Assembly: GCA_004835665.1 (NCBI GenBank)
Contig: RBKR01000002.1
Location: 434,001 to 498,000, forward strand
Length of the DNA: 64,000 nucleotides
Reading direction: 5' to 3'
Source: Phoma sp. XZ068
Lineage: Eukaryota > Ascomycota > Dothideomycetes > Pleosporales > Didymellaceae
The translations under genes were made by a program, and so were the position numbers. The notes under the pieces were generated by a model. The model worked only from the letters and a program-made list of their open reading frames with translations, made no database searches and was not told the DNA's origin. Below are positions 1 through 11,522 of the stretch, piece by piece. The first letter of the stretch is position 1. Each line of letters starts with the position of its first letter.

Positions 1-1717
1 GACGTGACACGGCACAGGATACATAAGATCCTGTCTTCCGTCCGAACGTGTGGCATATATGCTGCAAACCTCGGTCATCGCTGCAATTGTCATGGTTCGC
101 ACGTCCACCGCCTGTCGTAGGCACGGCTGTCAATGCTGTGTTCCCAGCATCTCGCTGCTTCTTCGATCTAGACGAGGGGGCGCTTTAAACGGACACATAG
201 CATGCCGCTCCATCTCACCGTCCTCACAATGCTGATTGTAGCGATCAAACGCGAGATGGCGGTCTGGATTGGCTGTTGTTGTGTTGCGAGACGAGTGGCG
301 TTAGAGATGTGCGACACGTTCGCGGGCGCACGGACCTGAGGATGTCCGAACTGCAACACTGCTAACAACAACAACGAGGCATGCGTTCGCTCTGAGGCAC
401 TCAGCTTGATGCAAGACGCGTGGTCGATCTAACAATTCGCAATATGATCGTTCAAGCAAGACTCGATCAGGTGTAGTATTTAAAGCGCAATAAAGCCATC
501 AGATCGCAGTCGCGCAGATTCCCTATAACGGCTGTGTCCCGAGGTCGTATGAAGGAGCCCTTCGTGTTTAATTGTTCGCAAGGTTGATTATAGAGGACGA
601 AACAAGCAATGGCCATTGTTCGCCTCATGATGGTTGGGTACGAAAGGGCGTACGTAAATCGCTGATCCTCTTCACGTCACCGTTCGATCTGAACAACATG
701 TTGGGTTTGAACTAAAAAGGCAACCTGCTGTCCCGCGGGTACCAACAGCATGGTATTCGAAACGCGACGTAAACTTCTTGGTCGCATGCACCACTTCCAG
801 CATCAAAGCTGCAGAGCTACAGCGACACGATCGATATCCTCACCCCCAGACACAGGTGATGATCATAAGCTGATTGCCAGTATGGCAATAATATGGTGTT
901 CTCCGCAAGAACCAGTCGGAGACTAGTCGCAATTCGCTGACTTTTCCTCGCTCTTAATATTTCTCACTGATTGGCTCGCGTAGCGCAATCTTCGAGGTCA
1001 GCCACCCCAATGCATGTTGAACGTCCTCTCCTTCTTTCATCAGATTCCTTCAACGACTTCAAAACATCTTTAAAATGTTCCCAGGTCAGTCGATTTTTTT
1101 GAGTTATCTATTGCAAATCCGGATATTATGGTTATTGCCAATATTGACTGGAAAGGTAAAAATGCGGGGTGACCGGGTGGCTGAGCCAGACTTCTACAGG
1201 CATTTGGCGTTCTGGTGAACAGCACCATCTTCATGCGTGCTTCGCAACCTTCTCTGTCCGTTTCATTGCTTCATGATGCCTCTCCATTCGAAAGTAGCAG
1301 TGTGGCAGCGAATGTGCAACTTTCTAAGCATGGAAGGCCAATGGTATAGAAGTTTCGCGGTGTGATTTCCAATCTGGCACTCAGCCAAGACAGCCAATCG
1401 CTTGCACAGCCTCGACCCGGACGACCTGGTTCGGCGGTACTTGTGTGGTTTTTCCTGGTTCTCGTGGAGGCCTTGCCCTTTCAGCTCAATAATTATGACG
1501 ACCAGGTTCAAATTCAGAAGGTCCATCCTTCAAAGGCGTAAGCTCCTCAATTGATGGCGGGGCAAGGAATGAGTATAAGTAATGAGGGCCGCGCCTTAAG
1601 TATTTGGACCCCGTTCAAATTGCTCAAAACTTCTCAATCCGCCTTGCCGCCAGTGAAAGCTTGCCTTTACAAAGACTTACTTTAGTTGCTCTGCTCGCCA
1701 ATCGCACGCTTGCCAAG
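1..1717. other. Intergenic, no gene seen
   Basis: No open frame here has recognisable protein character, and the longest frames are short and unlike any family I know. The only element I can point to is a TATA-like TATAAG near 1574 on the + strand, about 140 nt before the ATG of the cupredoxin gene. No tRNA-like box pair was noticed. Confidence 0.5.
1574..1579 (+). promoter_or_regulatory. TATA-like element for the cupredoxin gene
   Basis: A TATAAG hexamer lies about 140 nt upstream of the ATG at 1718, leaving a plausible leader. It is assigned only from sequence and spacing. Confidence 0.3.
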
Positions 1718-2614
1718 ATGCACCGCATCATCGCTTCCGTTTTTGTGACCCTCGCTTCGGCTGCGGTACATAACGTGGATGTCGGGGAGGGTGGACTGAC
1801 GTTTGATCCTCAGACCATCAGCGCTGTTGCGGGCGACACCGTTATATTCAAGCTCTATCCTCAACACAACGTTGTCGAGAGTAGCTTCGACAGCCCTTGC
1901 CAGACCAATGATGACAGCTTTTTTTCGGGACCCTTCTCAGGCTCTGATAATGGAGCTAAGAAGTTTGTGGTGAATGTTACCAGCAATGACCCTGTGTACT
2001 ACTACTGCGGTGTACCAAGGCATTGCCAGTGAGTACCACATGAACTGCGAATAGAAGTCGCCTAACAATACCAGGGCTGGCATGGTTGGCGGTATCAACA
2101 TTCCGTGAGTGAGGACATCTTCTTACCCAGAGAGAATGCTGACTGTCCACAAGCACTTCAGGCAACGAGACTATCCAAGCGTACAGTCAAGCGGCTGCGA
2201 ATGTTCAACAGGCAGAGGTCCCAACCCAGCTTCGGGGAGGCCAATTGTTAGATGACACACAGCTCGCCAGCTTGACTAGTAGCGCATCAGCTTCAGCCTC
2301 GGCATCGTAAGTGCCAAGTACGTATCTTCGACCTGTCGACATACTAACCTTGCGACAGTCCTTCTGCATCTGCTTCTGCGTCTGCATCTGCTTCTGCGTC
2401 TGCATCTGCTTCTGCGTCTGCATCTGCTTCTGCGTCTGCATCTGCTTCTGCATCTGCTTCTGCTTCTGCTTCTGCTTCTGGCAGCGCTACACGCGGATCA
2501 GCTTCGCCTTCAGCTGCAACAGCGTCGTCCAACGCTGGTGCCGCGGGCAATGCTGCAGGCCAAATCAGCGGATTTGCAGCCTTTTTGCTGGGTGTTGCAG
2601 CATGGATTGTGTGA
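1718..2614 (+). CDS. Cupredoxin-like, Ser/Ala-repeat GPI-anchored surface protein
   Basis: Model: exons 1718-2028, 2075-2104, 2154-2306 and 2359-2614, giving 249 aa. The N-terminus (MHRIIASVFVTLASA) is a signal peptide. Residues ~20-115 form a cupredoxin fold of the fungal extracellular serine-rich protein type. Candidate copper ligands are visible: His in YPQHNV, Cys in YYYCGV, His in RHCQ and Met in AGMVGG. A pure Ser-Ala repeat tract follows, then a small-residue-rich stretch and a hydrophobic C-terminus ending AAFLLGVAAWIV, typical of a GPI-attachment signal. The third exon uses an AAG acceptor (2151-2153), because the nearby CAG at 2161 would break the frame. Such proteins sit at the cell wall or membrane; whether this one binds copper or acts as an oxidase is unknown. 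Domain order is seen; GPI anchoring is inferred. Confidence 0.85.
2363..2480 (+). repeat. Coding 18-bp tandem repeat (Ser-Ala)
   Basis: An 18-bp unit, TCTGCATCTGCTTCTGCG, is repeated perfectly four times (2363-2434). A variant copy and then TCTGCT hexamers follow to about 2480. Each unit encodes SASASA, so copy-number change would stay in frame and only alter the stalk length of the surface protein. The opposite strand is open through this tract as an acidic repeat, which is a by-product of the composition. Confidence 0.9.
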
Positions 2615-3923
2615 ATTCGCGACGTATAAGTGATTTGCGCGCACTCAGTCAACTCGTAAGGATGTTTGATCGAATGCGTGGAAAATTGTTCGGGGTCGGT
2701 TCGTAATCGCGTCCAATGAAGTCGTTCTTTCAGTACCGGACATATCTCCGCTTCCTTGCTTCTTCGCCTTGCTTTCAGGTGCCTTCTCCACACTAAAATA
2801 GCTTCCGGGCTCAAACTTCGCACGCATTCAGGACTTGTCTGACGGTAGTCGGCTATGCTTGATGAGTTCTCCACGTACAGGATAAGTTTTTTAGATTAGC
2901 ATTGGCAAGGCAGACAGATGCTTTTTCAAGCACAGTTAAGCATACCAAGCTTTGGAGCCGCGTAAGCGCAGAGCTTGGCTTCGTGATGATGGATCAACCA
3001 CGAGAGAGATGGCCACAGAAATCTGGGGTTAAGCGGGGGCTAGAACACGAGCTATCGATCAAGTACGTGTCGCGCCGGCCCCTGCTGACCCTCACTAAAC
3101 TATGGAACGGTAGGCATCATCAAGTCGATCTGTACGCAGCTGATCAGTCAAGTGCTGGGAAAAGCCTCATGTACAACATTGCCCTGTCTCAATATGCAAG
3201 CATAACCGATCAATCCGCTGTCCAAAGTCCGTGAAGACAATAACGAGCTGCTTGCCGGCGTAACTGCGACTATCGCTCACGGAATTGTAATGCTAAATCG
3301 CGCAACACCGCCTGGAATGTGCCTCACCGAGCCTGGACTCGACTGCACAGTTGACGCAACGCACACAAATTACCAGCCACAACGCACCGTCTTCCATCGT
3401 ATTCGTCTATGTCGCAGGTCATGCTCGTATGACGACGCGTAACTGGCCGAAACCTCATTTCAATCTATACGATCGCAAACGCCAATTGTGCTAGGCGTAG
3501 TCGCATAACGCCATTGGAAGACGGCATAATGGTGCTAGATCACTACAACACCGGATCCGTCTATCACGGCAGTAGCAACAATTTCATTCAGCATGGCTTC
3601 CTGCAATTGGGTGACGGATCATGGGAAGAAGGGACGAGCGGGCACGATTGGTCGATTCCAAGGACACCTACGGATGTGACCTGGGAATCAACCAGATCGG
3701 GTCCTGGCCAGACTGTTCCGAAATACAAGAACGTGCTTTGGTGTTTGAGACCGTGGATGTGCATGGAAGTAATTCAGACTGGTGCGTGCGCGCGCAAGAA
3801 ATGATATAAGGCTGCACCAACCGTCATCCATCATATCCATTCACTCTCATCCATCAACCACCTAAGCCGTTCGACTATTATCAGTATCAGGCAATCCAAA
3901 CACTAAACCACATAATCTTCAAG
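2615..3923. other. Intergenic, no supported gene
   Basis: Short frames at 2902-3234 and 3514-3809 are open but have no recognisable domain, signal peptide or splice context. The last ~120 nt are pyrimidine-rich (many CATCC and TCATCC motifs) and look like the leader of the gene starting at 3924. Confidence 0.45.
3805..3810 (+). promoter_or_regulatory. TATA-like element before the small GPI-type gene
   Basis: TATAAG lies ~115 nt upstream of the ATG at 3924, followed by a pyrimidine-rich stretch typical of fungal transcription starts. Assigned from spacing only. Confidence 0.4.
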
Positions 3924-4256
3924 ATGCGCATCTCTGTCATCGTCGTCCCTGTCTTCGCTGCGCTCGCCGCTGCTCAGAGCTCGTAAGTTTATCCACCTTT
4001 GGATTCACAATCAACATGCGCTCAAGATTACAACAGCGCCCTATCTTCCGCCCGTAGCGCGGCTTCCTCTGCCCTCTCTTCTATTGCGGCCTCCGCCTCC
4101 TCTGCTTCCGCCTCTGCGTCTCACAGCAGCGCCAGCGCATCAAAGGCTTCTGCCTCTGCCTCCGCTTCCGCTACTCACAATGCCGCTGCTGGCAACTCTG
4201 CTGAGCTGACCGGCCTTGCTGCTGTTGTTATGGGTATTGCTGCTTGGGCATTGTAG
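3924..4256 (+). CDS. Small Ser/Ala-rich GPI-type secreted protein
   Basis: Exons 3924-3982 and 4037-4256 give 92 aa. The protein starts with a clear signal peptide (MRISVIVVPVFAALAAAQ). Nearly the whole mature part is Ser and Ala (SSALSSI, SASASAS). It ends with the hydrophobic stretch LAAVVMGIAAWAL after a small-residue site, as in GPI-anchored wall proteins. The intron has a GTAAGT donor and an ACAG acceptor and is in phase. The N- and C-terminal design resembles the gene at 1718, but the cupredoxin domain is absent, so this could be a stripped-down relative or an independent mucin-like wall protein. No enzymatic role is suggested. Confidence 0.75.
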
Positions 4257-5196
4257 ATGCAATGTGAATCAATACAAAATTGAGATCAAGACGTCCTGTC
4301 AGTACTGGTGGCTTGGAGTACTTTGATTTACATGTCGATCTATCAACAAATACTTTACATCCATCGCACCACTTCAATTCCACTATCTTTTACCGGTATC
4401 AGTGATGTTTATGAGCTCACGTTGAGTGCCACATTCCTCTCGGTTCCACACATGATCTGTCACTGTGACACCCGTCGGCAGCTAAACTTGCAACCACCCG
4501 AGCAACCACGTCGCTCAGAAGAAGGATCGCAGAGTCTAATGGACAAGAATCCTTGTTACGCGACCCCACCACTGATCGCATTTCCACTTCATTGGATGTC
4601 TGTGCAAATGTGGCGCTACCGTGCTCCATGAGCAGACGCCATGGCGCAAGGAGAGCTATCCTGCCACGCTTCACTGACTCAGGTTCACAGACATTTGTAT
4701 CAATGAAGGGTCTGTATTGGTTCACAGAGCTTTCCATCGTTGAATTTTGGGGACACATCGAGCAGTGGCCTTGAGATTAGTTGGTCTTGTCATACGACCA
4801 CCGCGGGTTGTTGTTGTGGGCTTTCAATAACACAATTGCTCACAAGGCTAGGCAGCGCGATATTATCTGTGCTACAGTCACATCTCCAGCTTTGATGTAC
4901 AGTGTCAGTACAGTGCAAATGCCCGAGCAGGAGTGGACATCTGCGTCATTGCGGTTTGTCAGACAGGAGAGACGAATTCTGGAGCTTGTGGCTAGGCACA
5001 TCTGGATCGACAAAAGGGCGAGAACACATGAAGTATTTGATCATTCTGTCACATGATGAGTATAGGTGCGGGAAGTCATGTTGTGAATTATTGCTGTTCA
5101 TTATCGATGTCAAATAATCGTATCATATTTATATATCAGAACTCCAATCCATGCATATGCCGCCATTACCCATTCATCTTTCACACCTCAACGATC
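4257..5196. other. Intergenic, no gene seen
   Basis: This is the 3' flank of the small GPI-type gene and the 3' flank of the convergent Hsp20 gene. Frames in it overlap each other on both strands and show no family character. Confidence 0.5.
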
Positions 5197-6291
5197 TCAC
5201 AAGATGGCAATCCTCTTCACTTGCTGAGCTTGCGCCCTTGGTACAGTAATACTGAGCACACCCTCTTTCATGCTGGCGCGGATATTGCTGGTATCGATGC
5301 GCGAAGGGAACCTGAAAGTGCGCTCGAAGGATCCGTGGGGGCGCTCCTCGGCTTCAGGCTGGGTCTGTTGTGCTATTGCAGTCTCAGGGACAGATACTTC
5401 GGGATCTTCGACAGCCTCGTGATGCTTGACAGGTTCAATGGCCTTTTCTTTACCCTTGTGCTCCGAAGGGGTGGAAGGCGCAGAGGGAGTGGAGAAAAGG
5501 GTCGAGGCTTCGGGTCCGAGGTCTTCGAAGTCATCTTCGACGGTGGCCTGGTAGGACTTGTGTGAGGAGGTGTCGCTGTCTGGTGTGGCAGGGCGAGTCA
5601 AGTCCGTCGCGGCGGTGGTCTCGGTGGCAATCTCAGCACCGGGTTCAAGGGTTATGCCCTCCATTTTCTCCTCTGCCGACTCTTCAGTGGTGTGCTCGGT
5701 GTGCTGCTCTATTGCAGGTGTGGCATCGGCCTCAGACTGGGCTTCCACCTGGGTCTTTGCTCCCCACCGAGTGTTACCTCCAATCTTTAGGGTGTTCTCG
5801 TCTGTGGCTTCGATGCTGATGTTCTCTTGCTCGAATCCGGGAACTTCGGCATCGATCTGCCATCCCTGTTCGTTCTGGGTAACTGCGAACTGTGCCCTCA
5901 GAGCACGCTTACGGAGCTGTCGTTGGCGGTGTGCCTCTCGCTGGGCAGCGATGTGTGCCTCAATCTGAGCCTGGCGCTGGCGGTATGCTGCTCGCTGGGC
6001 TTCGAGGTGCGCTTCGTAAGCTTCCCGCTGGGCCTCAATTTGTGCCACACGTTGCGCCTCATGTTGGGCTTCGATCTGTGCCTCACGCTTTGACTCGCGG
6101 TCGATCTCGTTGACTAGATCATCGAGCTGGCTGAAGAAGCTGGCAAACGGCGAAGGGCGGGGCTGAGGTTGGGGTCGCTGAGCAGTGCGGTAGCCATATA
6201 CTGGTCGTGATGTTGGGGCACAGAAGCCAAATGGGTTGCACTGGGGAGCCTGGTAGGCTTGCGCGAAACGTGGTGTCAAAATGTAGGCCAT
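5197..6291 (-). CDS. Small heat-shock protein (Hsp20) with split crystallin domain
   Basis: A single exon of 364 aa. The ATG at 6291 is chosen because the frame upstream has no other ATG and MAYILTPRF matches the usual start of fungal Hsp30-like proteins. The order is: a Pro/Gln-rich N-terminus; a helical charged repeat at ~65-128 built from REAQ/IEAQ/REAH units; and the first half of an alpha-crystallin domain (QFAVTQNEQGWQIDAEVPGF...NTLKIGG). Then comes an acidic, Ser/Thr/Pro-rich insert of ~140 aa, and finally the closing half (SFERTFRFPSRID...MKEGVLSITVP). The family's role is ATP-independent holdase chaperone activity in the cytosol. Typical Hsp20 proteins are 150-230 aa, so this one is large. 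Insertions in the crystallin domain are known in fungal Hsp30, but this repeat plus insert is unusual. A HSE-like site and a TATA box lie upstream. Confidence 0.9.
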   Translation of the reverse strand: MAYILTPRFAQAYQAPQCNPFGFCAPTSRPVYGYRTAQRPQPQPRPSPFASFFSQLDDLVNEIDRESKREAQIEAQHEAQRVAQIEAQREAYEAHLEAQRAAYRQRQAQIEAHIAAQREAHRQRQLRKRALRAQFAVTQNEQGWQIDAEVPGFEQENISIEATDENTLKIGGNTRWGAKTQVEAQSEADATPAIEQHTEHTTEESAEEKMEGITLEPGAEIATETTAATDLTRPATPDSDTSSHKSYQATVEDDFEDLGPEASTLFSTPSAPSTPSEHKGKEKAIEPVKHHEAVEDPEVSVPETAIAQQTQPEAEERPHGSFERTFRFPSRIDTSNIRASMKEGVLSITVPRAQAQQVKRIAIL

Positions 6292-6450
6292 TATTGTCAA
6301 GTTTACCGATACTGGAGGATATGTGTAGTGTGTAAAGAGTATGGAGATGGCTCAATGAGGCTCAGAGGAATCTGGAGATCGTGTAGATCGAGTGCAGTGT
6401 TGGAGATCTTTGGAGGTGATGATGAACGCTAGAGGAGCCGCATGCAAGGA

Positions 6451-6457
6451 TTTTATA
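6451..6457 (-). promoter_or_regulatory. TATA box of the Hsp20 gene
   Basis: Read on the minus strand the sequence is TATAAAA, about 160 nt upstream of the Hsp20 ATG. A strong TATA box is usual for stress-induced fungal promoters. Confidence 0.55.
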
Positions 6458-6591
6458 TCCATAGTGGCGGTATTGCAGGCAGCAGTCTGATTGCGAATCC
6501 TTGATTAGAAAGGTGGCTTCCGTAAGAAGACAGATGGTGCTGGAAAGATGGAGGCGTTTCGCGTTGCTTCGTGATATGGTGAGATGTTTTA

Positions 6592-6611
6592 GGAAGTCAC
6601 TCGAAGCTTCT
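6592..6611 (-). promoter_or_regulatory. Heat-shock-element-like site upstream of Hsp20
   Basis: GAA at 6593, GAA at 6603 and TTC at 6608 fall on the 5-bp register of a heat-shock element (nGAAn/nTTCn), with one module missing. The core GAAGCTTC is a perfect two-module inverted pair. It lies ~310 nt before the start codon. Binding by Hsf1 is inferred from the motif only. Confidence 0.35.
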
Positions 6612-6619
6612 ACGTCACA

Positions 6620-9600
6620 TTCCGGCGCTAAAACCTTATCAGCCTAGCGCGGAACAGCGGCAACTGCAGATTGAACCGAACGCCCAAAGCCGAAATATTC
6701 GGAGGCGTCAAAAACTACAAACTGATGTTGGGACGCTTTCAATGCCGTATATTCCTCGATGTAAGGGCAGCGGATTCCCTAGCCTAAGTATCTGTAAAGA
6801 GCAGACAAAAACGCATTCGAAGCCATTGCACCTATTGTTGGCCTCCAATACTTAATCTGCCTCTTATACAGCGTCAATGCAGCACGCGAGGACTCGTGTG
6901 GGCTGTTAGCTTTACAAAGAGCGTACATAGACCTGCTTCTCGACCATCGGGTGTAAATTATCGCTGTCATCCTTCCACTTCACCGTCGAGGCCGCACGAC
7001 ACGGGTTGCAGCCTTGTGTCTTAATCAAGCCGACCTTTGTCGAAGTTGTTTGTTCTGCCGCTATGTTACTTGTCGTCAATGTCAGATTTCAGGGTGTAGC
7101 GCATACATGGTCTGGCTGAAAGGGAAACTGAGGTTGTTCGTAATCTAACCTTGCTTTGGTGCCAGATCGAAGTTCTCATCGCATGTGTTCCAATCAAAGA
7201 TTGCAGCTTGCGGATACACATACTGCCTTGTCAGGGTGTACAACAATTCGATCTTGTATTATACCTTCCTAATTGTTACAATGTCTGCGGATAAGCTTAC
7301 TTTAAGCGTCTGATGGTGGTTAAGCATGGTAAGGTTGAATATATGCTAGACCGTTAGATAGAAAATTCAAAGTATCGGCAATCTAAAACACAAGCGAGAG
7401 CAACGAAAGAAAGATGAAGAGCCCCAGATTGTTGGCCTGGCTTCACCTGAGATCCTGGCTCAGGGTACGAAATGCCCTCCAGGACTTGTATCGGAGCCGA
7501 AGTTTTGTTTCAAGTGACAATACTGGGCTTAAAGTCGATTTTATGCCAGAGGATGGGTTATATACAGAAAAGTACACCGAATACATACCAGTACTTTGGC
7601 ACTATATCGCGCCAATATCCAACCAGGACTCCATATAGCCCTGGACCGGCCTCAGATCGGCATCTTTTTGCGCTCAACCAAGCTACTCTTTAATTGCGGA
7701 AAGATTTCATGTATAGCTCAACCAGGCCTCTATTACACCAAAGACAGTGCCGAGGACCAAATAAAGGCCTCGTGGCAGGCAGATAAAACTTTCTACAAGA
7801 AAGGTCAGATCCACCAAAAACAAAGACGGAACGAGAAAACTTTATCGCTAGTAACTTGTGGACTTTCTCACAATCTAGGAATGGTACGGCCGTGGTTGCA
7901 TCTTTCGCCAGGTCCAATAGCACAGAACCCAGCAAACTAGATGTTCATCCGCTTTCCGCCACTGGTAAACAACAAAACCACCTTACTTACCTCTGTATCC
8001 TGGAAGAAATCGTCTCTGATCTAGATACTGGCCCACCCTCTTTGCTGCAATATGTTCCCGCAGACCCAAACTTTTGGTATGCGTTGCATGTCACACTGCA
8101 GTACTTTGTCTACGCCGCCACTTCCGAAATGCGAAAACGTAAATCCCGCAACTGGTGCATCTAAGAGACACTTTAGAAGGCTTATTGGATTCCCCAACCT
8201 GTTCATGTGTCACGATGTGATCATCAAGAGGCACGCCGACCTTGATCAGCATAAAGATCATAATCTTTTGGTAATCCGCAAAATCCCTTAGACAGGGACG
8301 TCATGATCACCGGTGATTGAGAAGGATTTGATACCGTCATCATACTAGGTAACATCCTTGAACTAGCTAGGTGACTGGAGATAGCCAACTACGCGTCTGT
8401 TCATTCTTATCGTGTAGATAAAGCACCCGTGGTGGAACAACGTCAGCAGGACATATGGTAGCGGGTCTGAGGGTAGGCCAGAGTAGTAAAATCTCTCCAG
8501 AGACTAGGAGCAGAGGTAATCGCCACCATCGAAGTGCAGATCCCTTATCAGTCAACCAATACGCCATGATGATCATGGTGATATGTGGCCACAAAATAGT
8601 ACCATGAATTTCATAGTTTATGGGGCAGAACTTTCAAGGCAGGAGAAAATAGTATCGATCCAATATTGATTGGTGAAAGAATCTCCGGCGCCTTTCCAAT
8701 AATACGATATCTCAAACCAACCGTTAAGCGCTGGTACCATGTGCCTATGTGAAAGAGCACTACTGTGTAGCGAGTGCTCTCTAAAAGTCGATGTTGGTTT
8801 TGTGGCTAGCCAGAAGTGGTTTACCGAATCTTAGAAGCAGAAATTCTAAGCCAATCTTTATTACAGGGGCTTCCGACCACATATCTGTCGTACTATTGCT
8901 GCTCAAGCAAGGGTTACAGGTAAACATACAATATACGGTCTACTGGGCAGCGTGGTCGCGCTACCTCGCTTTACTCTAGTTTATCTCATAGTATAATAAC
9001 GTCCACTCCAAGCACTCACTCTTTGGTCCGCTTCTCGATCAATATTGTTACGCAAAGGCGAGCATTCAGACTACAAATAAATGACCTACCCTCCTACAGC
9101 AATATGTGCAGCAGCAATGATAAGAGAGACCGGGCAGAGGGTATATTCAGACACGTGCAATTTCAAGGCCCGAGGTCGTGATGCTTCCCTTGCGTTCACC
9201 ACGTCACCACACAGCGTGTTACCCACCCATTATTTGCGTCTAGGCTTGCTTATCAGCTTAGCCGTGTTCCATTCCCATAGTTCTGGTAGCGTTACGGCTT
9301 GTCTTTACCTAAATGCAGGGAATCGCGCCTACTGATGTGGACTGCGGCATCCGCGGTTCGCAGCAATATGTGGCAGCAGCAGCGGGTTGCAACCACCACG
9401 CAGACCCCACGTTGGAACAGTCATGGCTCAATACAAAGACTTGGTATTGCAAAATAAGTTCTTGTTCTCAACGTCAGCTGTTCTAGTGCGCTGGTCATGG
9501 TCCCACAAGATTTCCGCCAACGCCAGCTGTCACATTGTGACTCGTGAACGTTATCGTGATCACGAACTACCCGGAAATCCGTCTCTGGAGGTCAGTGTCA

Positions 9601-10576
9601 GCCATTCGAAGGAGTTTTCGGGCGCTCAGCGCGGAGACTTTCTTTGCGACATTCAGAATGCCAAACAGTAGCACCGTGTATCAGTAGCATCAATAGCGTT
9701 CTAGCGGGTATTTTACATACATATTAGCTTGCACGGGAACATTGTGCAATGCAAACTCGAGCACGATGATGACCTCTTCAATACATACCCAGCTATCTTG
9801 CGATTCCGCAAAGCACATGCAATATGCACCTAGCTGATTTCGGAATCTAGGAGGTGGTACACAACGTCTCTTGGCCCCGACAAGACGGTGGGATGTCTTA
9901 CAAGTACATGGCTAGGAAATTGTGATTCGTTCAGAGGGTCGAGAACGAATGCGAGTCACCAGAAACAGGCAACTATGGCGTTGTTCGACTTTTGTGGCAG
10001 TTTTCTGACACCATTTGACATCTGGCGTGCGGGTCAAAACGAGATATCCTTGCTGTGCAGGGTCATGCCAGGTAGAAGGCAAATTGGATAGCCGTTCGAA
10101 AGGGTGCAAATGTTCATTACTTCGTCAAATTTTTAGGAAATGGTAGGGATGTTATCCCTACCCCCAGCGACCATCCAATTGGCCCTTGCTCAATTCAAAC
10201 CCAATAGCCTGGTATATGGCCGAGATCACCGTAAGCACACCTACATTTTACATTCCTCCGGCTCAGTCTCATCTTTCTACTGGTCCCCACAGTCTGGATA
10301 CAGAATCCCTGTCTCGCTTCTTTTAACGCAGAGCAGTGTAGTTAAGTTCGTCGCAACGATGTATCAAGAACCAATGACTGAGAAATGCCGTAGCGACCGT
10401 TCTAGTGTAAAAAAAGATGCTGAAAATGAAATCGCTTGCGAAAATCCGACTCTCGTTACTCCGCGAATTGCCGATTCTCGAACGATGCCTTGTAGTGCTG
10501 TCTAGCATTGTAATCATGCTAGATGGCTTGAAGAATGCTGTTTGTTCTGTTGTCCTTGTCTGGTGTTTCTGCTTCA
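6620..10576. other. Long gene-poor stretch, nothing recognised
   Basis: About 4 kb between the Hsp20 promoter and the aquaporin 3' end. Frames are at most ~120 codons, mostly lack signal peptides or domain motifs, and overlap on both strands. I saw no reverse transcriptase, transposase or terminal-repeat signal. It could hold decayed repeats or non-coding transcripts, but nothing supports a specific call. Confidence 0.45.
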
Positions 10577-11522
10577 CTACTCTTGCTCTTGTCGCACCCA
10601 CTTGATCAGTGCATATGCACCGCTAGCAAGCGCAGCACCTAGAAGCGGACCGACCCAGTAGATCCAGTGGTAGCTATCGAAGCCCACAACAACAGCCGGG
10701 CCGAAGCTGCGTGCAGGGTTGAGGCTGCCACCAGTGAAATATACACTACACATCTCGGCAATGAAGAGTGAAAATCCGATGTACATCGGCTTTGCTGATC
10801 CACCCTTGAGCATAAGGATAGTGAGTACGAGTTGAGCAGTGACGAAAGTCTCCAAGAATAAGCCGCGGGTGATGGACATCGAAGGATCGAGTGTGGTGGC
10901 AATGATGAGCGGGCCTGGCAGCAGACCGCTTACGAAGCCAGCAGCAGCCATACCAGCAATCATTTGGGAGATGATGGTTTGAATGGCGCGGTGCCAGCTA
11001 ATCTTGCCAGTCAGAAAGAGCGCCGTTGTTACCTTAATTGCCGAATTAGCTCTAGTCATACAGTTACCATCACCGTATTCGTCTTAACAGCTAAAGGTGC
11101 TGTGACATGAAGTGGGGTGATAGGTGCACAAGTTGCTCGGCTGAACATACCGCAGGATTGAACTTTCCGCCACTAATGTCCGCGAAGATTGCAACATTGA
11201 TTGCGAGAGATACACCAAAAGAGAAAGCTATGTAGATGAGCTTCGAGACATCTGGTGCTGGGTTGTCGGACGAGGTGAGCTGTTGTGTTCCGGCAGCGTT
11301 CAGCGCAATTTGTGTGCCTGTAAAAGCAAGGAACAAGAACATGAAAGTTCCAATCAACTCTCCCAGAAAGGCCGCGATTTCCCTACGAAGGGCGCTGTTT
11401 CTTTTCGGTGCGGCTTCAGATGGAGGTGCAGATGAAGGCTCGTGAACAGGTAGCGTTGGATTCTTCTCGGTGGTGTTCCCTGTCATGAAAGACATGAGAC
11501 TGTGCTTGCTTCGGACGGTCAT
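10577..11522 (-). CDS. Aquaporin (orthodox water-channel type MIP)
   Basis: Exons 11522-11151 and 11032-10577 give 275 aa. Both signature loops are present: GGKFNPAV, with the NPA ending exactly at the exon junction (residues 122-124), and GGSLNPARSFGP near residue 236. Hydrophobic segments fit six transmembrane helices. A ~45-residue polar N-terminus precedes ALRREIAAFLGELIGTFMF, the usual first helix. The second NPA is followed by Arg-Ser rather than Arg-Asp, which points to a water channel rather than an aquaglyceroporin. The 118-nt intron ends in AAG; joining there restores NPAVTTALFL in phase. Location is expected in the plasma membrane. The precise substrate is inferred. Confidence 0.93.

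Noticed and set aside
2344..2874. 176-aa minus-strand frame with EADA repeats
   Set aside because: It is the antisense reading of the Ser-Ala repeat; composition alone keeps it open, and it overlaps a well supported gene.
3514..3809. Overlapping 96- and 62-aa frames before the small GPI-type gene
   Set aside because: No signal peptide, domain or intron support; the TATA-like site of the next gene falls at its end.
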